A stretch of 64,000 nucleotides of DNA from Neisseria dumasiana (GTDB lineage: Bacteria > Pseudomonadota > Gammaproteobacteria > Burkholderiales > Neisseriaceae), in the NCBI RefSeq assembly GCF_022870885.1, contig NZ_CP091509.1:1054001-1118000 (forward strand), written 5' to 3'. The notes under the pieces are model-generated. The model saw only the letters and a program-made list of their open reading frames with translations. It was not told the DNA's origin and did no database searches. The translations under genes were made by a program, and so were the position numbers. Positions 26,884 through 35,335 of this stretch are shown here, piece after piece (position 1 is the stretch's first letter; each line of letters opens with the position of its first letter).

Positions 26884-27852
26884 ATGTTATTGGCCTGTTT
26901 GGGTTTGATTTTCGGTTTGATATTGTTAACGATGAGTGCCGACCGCTTTATCGAAGGTGCGGCGGAAACCGCACGCCATTTCGGTATGTCGCCACTGTTT
27001 ATCGGTATGGTGATTGTGGGCTTCGGTACGTCTGCGCCGGAAATGGTGGTTTCCCTATTGTCTTCTATGCAGGGGAACTCCGGTATTGCTTTGGGCAATG
27101 CCTATGGCTCCAATATCACCAATATTGCTTTGATTCTCGGTGTAACCGCTTTAATCAGCCCGATTTTCGTGCAACGGGGCATCATTGCGCGCGAGTTTCC
27201 GGTGTTGTTGGCTGTAACGGCACTGACGGTTGTTTTGCTGCTGGACGGCGACTTGTCGCGTTGGGACGGTGTGATATTGATAGCGGCATTGATGGCGTCG
27301 TTTTTGCCTACCGTAATGAAAGCCTTGAAAGGCGGTGACAACATTGTGGAAGATATTGCCACCGAGTTTGAAAACGAAGAGAGCCGCATGTCGTTGCGTA
27401 AGGCTTTGATCGTGCTGGTTTTGGGCTTGATTGTGCTGGTGCTGAGTTCGCGCTTGCTGGTGTGGGGTGCCGTAACTATTGCCCAGAATTTCGGTGTATC
27501 CGATTTGGTAATCGGTTTGACCGTGGTGGCGGTAGGCACTTCCTTGCCCGAATTGGCTTCTTCCGTGATTGCCGCACGCAAAGGTCAGCACGATATCGCT
27601 ATGGGTAATGTGATCGGTTCTAATTTGTTCAATACATTGGCCGTTGTCGGTTTGGCCGCCGTGGTTGCACCCATGCAGCCGGGGCCTGAAGTGCTGAACC
27701 GCGATGTAGCCATCATGTCTGCCTTAACCGTAGCTGTATTCGGATTGTCGTGGTTGTTGAAAGGCCGTCTGAACCGTATGGTTGGTTTGGGTTTGTTGTT
27801 GGTTTATATTGCTTATACGGTTTATTTGGTTATGGGTTCTTTCGGAGCGTAA
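26884..27852 (+). CDS. Calcium/sodium antiporter (CaCA family, YrbG-like)
   Basis: 322-aa inner-membrane exchanger with two homologous halves of about five helices. The alpha-repeat signatures are VGFGTSAPEMVVSLLSSMQGNSGIALGNAYGSNITNIALILG (residues 40-80) and VAVGTSLPELASSVIAARKGQHDIAMGNVIGSNLFNTLAVVG (near 214-255), with the ion-binding acidic residues in the SxPE motifs. A charged cytoplasmic loop (EDIATEFENEESRMS) separates the halves. The direction and ion (Ca2+ against Na+ or K+) are family inferences. Confidence 0.92.
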   Translation: MLLACLGLIFGLILLTMSADRFIEGAAETARHFGMSPLFIGMVIVGFGTSAPEMVVSLLSSMQGNSGIALGNAYGSNITNIALILGVTALISPIFVQRGIIAREFPVLLAVTALTVVLLLDGDLSRWDGVILIAALMASFLPTVMKALKGGDNIVEDIATEFENEESRMSLRKALIVLVLGLIVLVLSSRLLVWGAVTIAQNFGVSDLVIGLTVVAVGTSLPELASSVIAARKGQHDIAMGNVIGSNLFNTLAVVGLAAVVAPMQPGPEVLNRDVAIMSALTVAVFGLSWLLKGRLNRMVGLGLLLVYIAYTVYLVMGSFGA

Positions 27853-27892
27853 CGGACTTTAGGCAGTTAGATTGTTGAATGCTGTATCAAAA

Positions 27893-27927
27893 ATAAGGCG
27901 GGTTTGAACACCCGCCTTATGTTTATT
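27893..27927 (+). terminator. Intrinsic terminator after the Ca/Na antiporter
   Basis: ATAAGGCGGGT (27893-27903) and ACCCGCCTTAT (27910-27920) with a 6-nt loop, followed by GTTTATTTT. A decayed relic of the GAGACCTTTGC element seems to follow (GAGAAACCTTTGCC near 27954, GGGGGCAAGGGTCTGG near 28025). Confidence 0.8.
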
Positions 27928-28079
27928 TTGAAAACCGATATTTCGATGCCTTTGAGAAACCTTTGCCTGCGGCCTTGCATTAAAAATAAGTTGATTGATT
28001 ATGTGCTTGAGCCGCGATCACATTCGGGGGCAAGGGTCTGGTTTTATTTGCTTATGTAGGCATATCTATTGCCGCCGGT

Positions 28080-28976
28080 TTATCGCGGCATTCCCCGTGC
28101 CAGTGCTTTATTGGCCCGTTGAACGGCCAATTTTTCTTTCCAGTGCATATAGCGTTGGCGGTAACGTGCTTTCATCATGTTGTCGAATTTACGTTGTACC
28201 GTCAGGTTCCAGATGCTGTGTGCCTTGACTGCCAAACTTTCGTCCCATGCGCGCAGGGAAAGAGAGAATGAACCGTCGAGATATTTCATCCAATGCCACC
28301 AGCCGGTCGGCATAAACAGAGTATCGCCGTGTTCAAGATGGCATTCGATACCTTCGACGCCTTCCAATGCGGGAAAGCGGTCGGTATCGGGGTTTTCTAC
28401 GCTGTAATCTTCCAAGGCATAAGTTGCGTAGGGGATGCGGTAAAGCCTTTCTTTCCATTTGTAATCGAACAGAATAATGTGCTTACGGCCGAAATGGGTG
28501 TGGAAGATGTGCGCCATGTCTATGTCGTAATGCAGAAAGGTTTCGGAGCCGATTCCGCCGAAAAACATGGTTGGGTATTTATCCAAAAAGCCGCCCATCA
28601 GATCTTTGGGAAACACATAATCGTTGAGCAGGGAAGGTGCGTGCTTGATAGGGTCGAACAGGAAAATACGCAAATCGGTAGGTTCGCGTTTGATTAAGTC
28701 GATATAGTCGCCAAACTTCATTTCTGTGCTGGCGGCATTAATTGGTGCGGCCGGGTCGGCTTTGCTGCTGTCGTAAAGCGGTACGGTAATGTCACCGATC
28801 ACTTCTTTCATGTAATCCAACGACCATTTTTCGTATGCCGGCCATTGTTTGCTCATGTTTTTAATCACGAGGGGGCGGCGCGGTTTAAGGTAATGACGGC
28901 GGAAGTCTTCGCGGCTGATGTCATCTACAACATCAATCGGTGTCAGTTTGAAACCCATGGCGGTTATTTTCATCAA
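28080..28976 (-). CDS. JmjC/cupin_8-like iron(II)/2-oxoglutarate oxygenase family protein
   Basis: 298-aa soluble protein of the cupin-like JmjC group. RPLVIKNMSKQWPAYEKWS near residue 35 is the usual N-terminal block. The candidate metal site is the HxD of FLHYDIDMAHIFH (near 146) with the distal His in MPTGWWHWMKYL (near 221). FGRKHIILFDYKW continues the double-stranded beta-helix. Relatives hydroxylate proteins (ribosomal or other) or are uncharacterised. The target here is unknown. Alternative starts at 28973 (M2) and 28958 (MGFKLTPID) are possible. No operon partner. Confidence 0.85.
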   Translation of the reverse strand: MMKITAMGFKLTPIDVVDDISREDFRRHYLKPRRPLVIKNMSKQWPAYEKWSLDYMKEVIGDITVPLYDSSKADPAAPINAASTEMKFGDYIDLIKREPTDLRIFLFDPIKHAPSLLNDYVFPKDLMGGFLDKYPTMFFGGIGSETFLHYDIDMAHIFHTHFGRKHIILFDYKWKERLYRIPYATYALEDYSVENPDTDRFPALEGVEGIECHLEHGDTLFMPTGWWHWMKYLDGSFSLSLRAWDESLAVKAHSIWNLTVQRKFDNMMKARYRQRYMHWKEKLAVQRANKALARGMPR

Positions 28977-29127
28977 TCAGCTATAAAAAACAGATTTTAG
29001 TTAAATTTTGACGGCTGGAAAACTGCTATAAGGCAAAAATTTTTAATCCGGGTGATTGGTATCGACAGATAAATACAAAACATCGGAAACAGTTTTTCCA
29101 CAAGCTTCAATACAGTCAGTCAAATTT

Positions 29128-29270
29128 GAGACCTTTGCAAAACCCCCAGATGCGGATGCAGTTCAAGGCGTAGCAGCACAGCGAGTGCAGACATATCATA
29201 TAGATAGGCAAACGAGCGAGCAGCGCACAACGCAGAAATGCGCCGCAGATGGGGGTTTTGCAAAGGTTTC
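29128..29270 (+). repeat. Full-length GAGACCTTTGC element (MITE-like), copy 1
   Basis: 143 bp. It starts GAGACCTTTGCAAAACCCCC and ends in the near-exact inverse GGGGGTTTTGCAAAGGTTTC, one mismatch in the outer 20 bp. The flanks AAATT on each side look like a target duplication or an extension of the inverted repeat. The inside contains GCGTAGCAGCACAGCGAG and CATATCATATAGATAGGC, with no ORF that is clearly a gene. The end sequence resembles the termini of IS1106-type (IS5 family) elements of Neisseria. Confidence 0.8.
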
Positions 29271-29384
29271 AAATTAACTTTTATTACGGCACGGCAACGC
29301 CATAGAGGAAATGAAGTCTATTGGCCACAAAACCATGCCTGCCGTAATAGTATCCGGCAGGCATGGTTGTATGGAAAGGGCGGA

Positions 29385-29918
29385 TTAATAGTGGGAAAAG
29401 TTGAAGCGTTGGCCGATACTGCCGTCGCAGCGGTACATACGGATTTGATTGCCGTGCTTGCCCGCATCCAAACATTTTCCGTTGAGCGCGCTGCGGATGG
29501 TGCGTCCGTCGCGATACCACTGCTGGTTTTTACCGCCGTGGCAGGCGTAGGCAATTACGGGCGTGCCGTCTTCCGTTCTGCCGCCGGCAATGTCGAGGCA
29601 CTGGCCTTCTACCATGATGCGGTTGCGGGAAAGGGTAAATTGTTGGTTAGGCTCGCCGTGGCACGGGTAGGTAATCATGCCTTTGTAGCCGGAACGGCTG
29701 TGATCGACGCATTTGCCGTCTGCGCTGCGGATAAGGTGTGTGCGGGCTTCTCTGGAATCTTCGGAAGGATACGGATAACGGGGATAGGTTTTACGTTCCG
29801 GTGCGGGCTTGTCGGCACGGGTATCGTTGTTGAGATCGGGAAAGCCGATGGGCGGTTCGATGTAGATGCAGCCTCCGGCCAACAAGGGTAAAAGGAGTAA
29901 AGCGGCTTTCGTTTTCAT
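29385..29918 (-). CDS. Lipoprotein with ricin-type beta-trefoil lectin domain
   Basis: 177 aa. The signal peptide ends in lipobox LAGGC (C17), so the protein is lipid-anchored. A Pro/charged linker leads to a ricin B-type domain of about 120 residues with three repeats: LIRSADGKCVDHSRSGYKG then NQQFTLS, RIMVEGQCLDIAGG then NQQWYRD, and TIRSALNGKCLDAGKHG then GQRFNFS. The QxF/QxW motifs mark each beta-trefoil lobe. Expected function is sugar binding at the cell surface or in the periplasm; the ligand is unknown. It lies between two copies of the GAGACCTTTGC element, which suggests a mobile or accessory gene. Confidence 0.85.
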   Translation of the reverse strand: MKTKAALLLLPLLAGGCIYIEPPIGFPDLNNDTRADKPAPERKTYPRYPYPSEDSREARTHLIRSADGKCVDHSRSGYKGMITYPCHGEPNQQFTLSRNRIMVEGQCLDIAGGRTEDGTPVIAYACHGGKNQQWYRDGRTIRSALNGKCLDAGKHGNQIRMYRCDGSIGQRFNFSHY

Positions 29919-30071
29919 ATTATTAAATCCTTATAAAGATTGCGCGGAATGAACTGATTGTTGTGTTGCGGCAAACGGGCAACACGGGTCAGGCTGTATG
30001 TATATTACCCTTGCAAAGTGTATAAAATATGATGCTTGGGGTTAAAAATGGTCAGCGTAATTAATAAGGAT

Positions 30072-30215
30072 GAGACCTTTGCAAACCCCCCAGATGTGGA
30101 TGCAGTTCAAGGCGTAGCAGCACAGCGAGTGCAGACATATCATATAGATAGGCAAACGAGCGAGCAGCGCACAACGCAGAAATGCGCCGCAGATGGGGGG
30201 GGGTGCAAAGGTCTC
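30072..30215 (+). repeat. Full-length GAGACCTTTGC element with target duplication, copy 2
   Basis: 144 bp, nearly identical to copy 1 in its inside. The outer ends are the exact inverses GAGACC/GGTCTC, followed inward by TTTGCA. It is flanked by AGGAT on both sides (30067-30071 and 30216-30220), a probable 5-bp target-site duplication and the clearest sign in the window that the element transposed. It lies between the lectin lipoprotein and nnrD. Single uptake sequences occur near 30289 and 30321 in the same gap. Confidence 0.85.
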
Positions 30216-30379
30216 AGGATGTTTGAAGTTCAGGCCGCTGCCGCGGGCTGAATATGAAAAGATGAATGGATATCGTTGGCAAATACTTTCAGACGGCCTG
30301 TAGCGTTTAGGGCATGTCGAGGCCGTCTGAAAAGGCAGATTGTTGAAAACAGGCATTGCCAAAGTTTGAAGTGTCGGGA

Positions 30380-31276
30380 TTATTTTTGAGCGGCAATAAT
30401 CTGATTGCGCAGCCAACGGGCAGCGGGGGCGATTTCGCCGGCCAACATGCCGGTTTCGCCGATTTCGGAATCTTTCAATACATCGGCAGCGGCTCCGTGC
30501 AGCCACACACCGCCGCGCACGGCCTGTTCGGTGTCTATGCCTTGAGCCAGCAGGCTGCCGATGATGCCGCTGAGCACGTCGCCGCTGCCTGCCGTAGCCA
30601 AGCCCGCATTGCCGCTGAGGTTGGTATAGAGGCTGCCGTTCGGGCTGCATACTAAACTATGACGGCCTTTGAGCACGGTGTAGGCATTAAATATACGGCT
30701 GATCTCGGTTACTGCTGCTTGGCGGTTTGACTGTATATCGGCGGTGGCGGTATTCAGCAGGCGGGCGGCTTCGGCGGGGTGGGGCGTCAGTACGAGTGTG
30801 GGGTAGTCGCGCGCCAAAGCGGTTAGATCGGCGTGGCGGGAAAGCAGGGTAACGGCGTCGGCATCGAGCAGCAGCGGGGTTGAGCGGTCGGGAGCGGTAA
30901 GCCGCGTATGCAGTAAGGCAAGGGCTTCGGGGCAGACGTCCATGCCGCATCCCATAACCCAAGCATGAATGTCGCTGCGTTTTTGGAGTGCATTGCCGGT
31001 GGAAAGCATGATTTCGGGGCGTTCGGGAATAACCGGCAAGGGCAGGGCGGCTTGGTTGAATCCTGCCCAAACTTTACCGCAGCCGCTGTAAATGGCGGCG
31101 GTGGCGGCAAGAATAACCGCTCCGCTCATGCCCGATGCACCGCCGATAACGGCCAAGGTGCCGTGGGTACCTTTGTGGCTTTGCGGGTCGCGCGGGGCGA
31201 ACACTTGCGGAAACTGCGCGGCGGCTTCAATCTGGGCAGGCAGGCAGCCGCTGGTATAATGGTTTACGAACATCAT
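30380..31276 (-). CDS. nnrD: ADP-dependent NAD(P)H-hydrate dehydratase
   Basis: Repairs hydrated NAD(P)H, 298 aa, ribokinase-like fold. Signatures are GTLAVIGGASGMSGAVILAATAA near residue 40, LLLDADAVTLL near 134, VLTPHPAEAARLL near 161, and the catalytic AGSGDVLSGIIGSLLAQG near 232 with its conserved aspartate. It is the stand-alone dehydratase domain: the NnrE epimerase half found in some fusions is absent here. Two adjacent ATGs (31276, 31273) are possible starts. It is divergent from the cytochrome b561 gene, with a close uptake-sequence pair at 31312-31337 in between. Confidence 0.93.
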   Translation of the reverse strand: MMFVNHYTSGCLPAQIEAAAQFPQVFAPRDPQSHKGTHGTLAVIGGASGMSGAVILAATAAIYSGCGKVWAGFNQAALPLPVIPERPEIMLSTGNALQKRSDIHAWVMGCGMDVCPEALALLHTRLTAPDRSTPLLLDADAVTLLSRHADLTALARDYPTLVLTPHPAEAARLLNTATADIQSNRQAAVTEISRIFNAYTVLKGRHSLVCSPNGSLYTNLSGNAGLATAGSGDVLSGIIGSLLAQGIDTEQAVRGGVWLHGAAADVLKDSEIGETGMLAGEIAPAARWLRNQIIAAQK

Positions 31277-31373
31277 GATGCCTTTGTGTAAATCTATTAC
31301 AATAGCAGGTGTTCAGACGGCATCGAGGCCGTCTGAAACGGCACAAACCATCATATAAGAACGAAAGAATTTT

Positions 31374-32033
31374 ATGAAGCAGAAATTGAAAGTTTGGGAT
31401 GTTCCCACGCGGCTTTTTCATTGGACTTTGGTCATCGCGATTGCATTTATGTGGTACAGCGCCGAAACCGGCGGCAACCTGATGGTATGGCATTTGCGTG
31501 TAGGCTTATTGATATTGGGGCTGATTGTGTTCCGCCTGTGTTGGGGCATCTGGGGTAGCGACACCGCCCGTTTCGGCAGTTTTGTACGCGGCCCGGCACA
31601 GATTAAACGTTATCTCAAAGGCGAAATCACCGAAAACGAACAGCCCGGCCATAATCCGCTGGGTGCGCTGATGGTGTTGGCGCTGTTGGGAGCGGTATCG
31701 TTTCAAGTTATCACCGGCTTGTTTGCGCCGGACAACAATGCTTTTGTTAATAACGGCTTCTTAAACGGATGGGTGAGCGAAGATACCGGCAGCCTGATCC
31801 ATACCCTGCACGTTCAATTTTTCAATTACCTGTTGGCACTGATCGCCGTGCATGTGGCCACCATTTTCATTTATAAATTCGTTAAAAAACACAACCTGAT
31901 TACCCCTATGATCACCGGCTACAAATATCTTGAAGGCAAGCTGCCGGTAATCAAGTTTGCCGGGGCAGGCAAATTGCTGGCAGCATTGGCAGTGGCGGCG
32001 GGTGTTGTGTGTGCGGTATGGTTCGGTGCGTAA
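31374..32033 (+). CDS. Cytochrome b561-type membrane di-heme protein
   Basis: 219 aa, four to five membrane helices. VWDVPTRLFHWTLVIAIAFMWYSAE at the N-terminus and LIHTLHVQFFNYLLALIAVHVATIF near residues 142-166 hold the histidines that would ligate two b hemes. The intervening loop includes FVRGPAQIKRYLKGE. This matches the Ni-hydrogenase-type cytochrome b / prokaryotic b561 family, which passes electrons between quinols and periplasmic partners. No hydrogenase genes are nearby, so the partner is unknown. The MOSC gene follows 21 bp later. Confidence 0.88.
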   Translation: MKQKLKVWDVPTRLFHWTLVIAIAFMWYSAETGGNLMVWHLRVGLLILGLIVFRLCWGIWGSDTARFGSFVRGPAQIKRYLKGEITENEQPGHNPLGALMVLALLGAVSFQVITGLFAPDNNAFVNNGFLNGWVSEDTGSLIHTLHVQFFNYLLALIAVHVATIFIYKFVKKHNLITPMITGYKYLEGKLPVIKFAGAGKLLAALAVAAGVVCAVWFGA

Positions 32034-32054
32034 ACTCGGAAAAGGCCGTCTGAA

Positions 32055-32831
32055 ATGAAGCTGACTTCAATTACCCGTTACCCTGTGAAATCAATGGGCG
32101 GAAATAGGCTGGAGCAAAGCGCGGTTGTCGCCGCCGGTCTTCTGCATGACCGCGAATGGCTGGTGGCCACACCGCAAGGCGGTTTTATCACCGCGCGCAA
32201 ATTTCCGCAGATGCTGTTGTGGAAAACCGATGTGGCCGGCGATGTGCTGACTTTAACAGCCCCAGACGGCAGCAAGCGTAGCGTTTCCACCGGTGAAACG
32301 GCTGTTCCTGCCGATGTAACAGTGTGGAAAGATCATTTTTCTGCCTATTACGGCAGCGCAGAAACAGACGCATGGCTTTCTGAAAAACTCGGCACCGATG
32401 CCCGCCTGTATTGGCTGGGCAAGCAGAGCAAGCGGGTGTTGGCTGCTGCACAAACGCCGCTTTCTTTTGCCGACAGCGCTCCGTTTATGCTGACCAATAC
32501 CGCTTCGCTCGACAACCTTAATGCAATGCTTGATACGCCTGTGGAAATGGAGCGTTTCCGTGCCAACTTCGTGGTGGCAGGCTCCGAAGCCTACGAAGAA
32601 GAAAAGTGGCGGCGCATCCGCATCGGAGAAGTGGAATTTGAATACCTGAAGCCGTGTACCCGCTGCGTGATGACAACGGTGGATTTAAAAACGGCTAAGA
32701 AAGACCCGTTTCAAGAGCCGCTCAGCACCTTGGCCGTTGCACGAAAAGCCATATTCGGCGTGCACTTGATTGCAGTGAGCGCAGGCGTGGTAAAAGCGGG
32801 TGACGAAGTGGAAGTTTTATCTTATCAATAA
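32055..32831 (+). CDS. MOSC domain protein (YcbX-like)
   Basis: 258 aa. The N-terminal MOSC_N beta-barrel (LTSITRYPVKSMGGNRLEQSAV) leads to the MOSC domain with FRANFVVAGSEAYEEEKWRRIRIG and the molybdenum-site motif KPCTRCVMTTVD (near residue 200), whose Cys would bind the cofactor. E. coli YcbX, which reduces N-hydroxylated bases, has an extra C-terminal ferredoxin domain. It is absent here, so electrons must come from another protein, possibly the adjacent cytochrome b561 (inference). An uptake sequence ends exactly at the base before the ATG. Confidence 0.88.
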   Translation: MKLTSITRYPVKSMGGNRLEQSAVVAAGLLHDREWLVATPQGGFITARKFPQMLLWKTDVAGDVLTLTAPDGSKRSVSTGETAVPADVTVWKDHFSAYYGSAETDAWLSEKLGTDARLYWLGKQSKRVLAAAQTPLSFADSAPFMLTNTASLDNLNAMLDTPVEMERFRANFVVAGSEAYEEEKWRRIRIGEVEFEYLKPCTRCVMTTVDLKTAKKDPFQEPLSTLAVARKAIFGVHLIAVSAGVVKAGDEVEVLSYQ

Positions 32832-32898
32832 CCACGTTAAAAAATTATCTTAAGCAGCCGCAATACCTTATCTCTAGGCTTGAGTTTTCAGACGGCCA

Positions 32899-33038
32899 GA
32901 GACCTTTGCCAACCCCCCCCCATCTGCGGCGCATTTCTGCGTTGTGCGCTGCCCGCTTGTTTGCCTATCGTGTGATATGTCTGCATTCGCTGTGCTGCTG
33001 CGCCTTAAACTGCATCCACATCCGGGGGCAAAGGTCTC
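32899..33038 (-). repeat. Full-length GAGACCTTTGC element, inverted, copy 3
   Basis: 140 bp in reverse orientation relative to copies 1 and 2. Ends are GAGACCTTTGCC and GCAAAGGTCTC. The inside (GCGCATTTCTGCGTTGTGCG and so on) is the reverse complement of the other copies. No clear target duplication. A further truncated end (CATCTGCCGG then TTTTACAAAAGTCTCAG) lies next to it at 33056-33081. Confidence 0.8.
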
Positions 33039-33081
33039 AATCTGAAAACTTCGCACCATCTGCCGGTTTTACAAAAGTCTC

Positions 33082-33119
33082 AGGCCGTCTGAAAACCTGT
33101 AAAACGGTTCAGACGGCCT
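33082..33119. terminator. Inverted DUS hairpin after leuB
   Basis: AGGCCGTCTGAA (33082-33093) and TTCAGACGGCCT (33108-33119), 14-nt loop, 34 bp beyond the leuB stop on the minus strand. Confidence 0.75.
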
Positions 33120-33153
33120 TAGATTATTTTTTTACTTCAAGCTGTTCGGGCTT

Positions 33154-34224
33154 TTATAGCGCAGCCAGAACGGCATCACCCATTTCAGAGCAAGAAACGA
33201 GTTTCGTGCCTTCTTCGAAAATATCGCCGGTGCGGTATCCCTGCTCCAATACCTTTTGCACGGCTTGTTCGATTTGTTTCGCCCGTGTTTCGTCATTCAG
33301 GCTGTAACGCACGAGCATAGCCAGCGATAAAATCGTAGCCAGCGGATTGGCCTTGTTTTGGCCTGCGATATCGGGTGCGGAGCCGTGCGAAGGTTCATAT
33401 AAACCTTTGCCGGTTTCGTTCAATGAAGCCGAAGGCAGCATACCGATGGAGCCGGTCAGCATTGAAGCCTGATCGCTCAAAATGTCGCCGAAAATATTGC
33501 CGGTAGCGATGACGTCGAACTGTTTCGGGGCGCGCACAAGCTGCATGGCGGCGTTGTCAACATACATGTGCGAAAGTTCTACGTCAGGGTAATCTTTAGC
33601 GGTTTCGGTGAAGATTTCTTTCCACAGTTCGGTGGTTTCCAGCACGTTGGCTTTATCGACCGAGCACAGCTTTTTATTGCGTTTTTGTGCGGCTTCAAAC
33701 GACACTTTGGCGATGCGGCGGATTTCGCTTTCGCTGTATTTCATGGTGTTGAAACCTTCACGCTCGCCGTTTTCCAGCGTGCGGATGCCGCGCGGTTCGC
33801 CGAAATAAATGTCGCCGGTGAGTTCGCGCACAATCAGAATATCCAAGCCCGCAACCACTTCGGGTTTGAGCGTGGAAGCATTGGCCAATTCTTTATACAG
33901 GATGGCGGGGCGCAGGTTGGCAAACAGGTTTAAATCTTTGCGGATGGCCAGCAAACCGCGCTCGGGGCGGAGCGGGCGGTCGAGATTGTCGTATTGGGGG
34001 CCGCCGACGGCACCGAGCAATACGGCATCGGCTTCGCGGCAGAGTTTTTGAGTGAATTCGGGGTAAGGGTGGCCGTATTCGTCGTAAGCGGCGCCACCGA
34101 GAGGGGCGTATTGATACTGGACATCGAGGCCGTCTGAAATCAATTTGTCTAACACGCGCACGGCTTGGGCGATGATTTCGGGGCCGATGCCGTCGCCGGG
34201 CAATATGGCAATTTGTTTGGTCAT
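33154..34224 (-). CDS. leuB: 3-isopropylmalate dehydrogenase
   Basis: Leucine synthesis enzyme (NAD-dependent oxidative decarboxylation of 3-isopropylmalate), 356 aa. GDGIGPEI at residues 10-17, [36 protein letters not shown] near 72-107 with the substrate arginines, [12 protein letters not shown] near 194, and the NAD-binding [25 protein letters not shown] near 272. It is not next to leuC or leuD here. An uptake sequence lies within the gene near 34128. Confidence 0.97.
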   Translation of the reverse strand: MTKQIAILPGDGIGPEIIAQAVRVLDKLISDGLDVQYQYAPLGGAAYDEYGHPYPEFTQKLCREADAVLLGAVGGPQYDNLDRPLRPERGLLAIRKDLNLFANLRPAILYKELANASTLKPEVVAGLDILIVRELTGDIYFGEPRGIRTLENGEREGFNTMKYSESEIRRIAKVSFEAAQKRNKKLCSVDKANVLETTELWKEIFTETAKDYPDVELSHMYVDNAAMQLVRAPKQFDVIATGNIFGDILSDQASMLTGSIGMLPSASLNETGKGLYEPSHGSAPDIAGQNKANPLATILSLAMLVRYSLNDETRAKQIEQAVQKVLEQGYRTGDIFEEGTKLVSCSEMGDAVLAAL

Positions 34225-34466
34225 TGAAAATTCCTCTATATATTCTTACATAAAGCAGGACATGGTTTATTGGCGTTCAAGCAAACGGATATTACCATTT
34301 TCTAACAGATAAAGTTGCGGTGAAATCAAGTAAGTTTTTTCTTCTCAAATTTTTTGGTTCTCGAATCGCTGCTTGCATTGCCGGTGTAACAGCTTTGCTT
34401 GATACATAAAAGCAAACCGCCCTTTCAGACGGCCCTATCATTGCAGCAAGGCCGTCTGAAAAACAT

Positions 34467-34472
34467 TATAAT
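34467..34472 (+). promoter_or_regulatory. -10 box immediately before the SpoU methyltransferase
   Basis: TATAAT at 34467-34472, just 7 bp before the ATG at 34480. Transcription would begin at or next to the start codon. An uptake sequence fills the spacer and no ideally spaced -35 is visible (TTGCAG at 34441 is 20 bp away). Confidence 0.45.
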
Positions 34473-34479
34473 GCCGCCC

Positions 34480-35274
34480 ATGAAACTGATTACTTCTGCA
34501 CGAAACGAACAGCTGAAACATCTATCGAAACTGCTTGGCCAAGCCAAATTCCGCCGCCTGCACGGGCAAACGGTGCTGGAAGGCGTGCATCTTCTGCAAG
34601 CCTATTTAGACAGCGGCGGGCAGCCTTTGCAGGTTTATATTCCCGAAGTCAAAAAAGACCTGCCGGAAATCCGCGCAGCCGTGCAAACCCTGCCGCCCGA
34701 TGCGCTTACATGGGTATCACAAGGCATTTTGTCTAAAATCACCGGCCTTACCGAAGCGGAAGACTTGATGACGTTGATTGATATCCCGTTTCAGACGGCC
34801 TTACCTACCGAGGGCGATTGCGTGGTGCTGGAGCGTGTGCAAGACCCCGGCAATGTCGGCACCATCATGCGCAGCACGGCGGCAGCCGGTGTCAAACAAT
34901 TGGTGTTGAGCCGCGATTGCGCCGACGTATGGGCGCCGAAAGTATTGCGTGCCGGCATGGGCGCGCATTTTTTGCTGAATATTTATGACCGCGCCGATTT
35001 GCCCGGGTGGAGCCGCCGCTACATCGGCGGCAATATTTGGGCGACCGCACTTTCTGAAACCAACAACCATAATCTTTATGAAATGCGTTTGGGTGAGCCT
35101 GCCGCGTGGGTGTTCGGTAACGAAGGCAGCGGTGTCAGCCACGAAATGCTCGGGCATGTGCACGGTTGCGTCAAAATTCCCATGCTCGGGCAAACCGAAT
35201 CATTGAACGTTGCTATGGCGGCAACCGTATGTTTGTTTGAACAGATGCGCCAAAGATTATATTCTGCCCGATAA
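34480..35274 (+). CDS. TrmH/SpoU-family RNA 2'-O-ribose methyltransferase
   Basis: 264 aa from ATG 34480 ([19 protein letters not shown]), the usual length for this group. The longer frame starting at 34399 runs through an uptake sequence and the -10 box. The SPOUT knot is clear: [22 protein letters not shown] near residue 116, [10 protein letters not shown] near 210, and [22 protein letters not shown] near 230. An N-terminal substrate-binding domain precedes it. The exact methylated nucleotide (23S rRNA or tRNA) cannot be told from sequence alone. Confidence 0.9.
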   Translation: MKLITSARNEQLKHLSKLLGQAKFRRLHGQTVLEGVHLLQAYLDSGGQPLQVYIPEVKKDLPEIRAAVQTLPPDALTWVSQGILSKITGLTEAEDLMTLIDIPFQTALPTEGDCVVLERVQDPGNVGTIMRSTAAAGVKQLVLSRDCADVWAPKVLRAGMGAHFLLNIYDRADLPGWSRRYIGGNIWATALSETNNHNLYEMRLGEPAAWVFGNEGSGVSHEMLGHVHGCVKIPMLGQTESLNVAMAATVCLFEQMRQRLYSAR

Positions 35275-35335
35275 CCGCTTATCGATTATTCTATTATTTC
35301 AGACGGCCTCATGCCGCGCTGCACAAGGAACCACC

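Noticed and set aside
29238-29891. 217-codon frame on the plus strand through a repeat and the lectin gene
   Set aside because: It is opposite the lectin lipoprotein, which has a signal peptide and clear ricin repeats. The frame begins inside a mobile element.
29056-30251. Short frames of 70-80 codons inside the GAGACCTTTGC elements
   Set aside because: They are broken in other copies of the same element and lack start signals, so the elements look non-coding.
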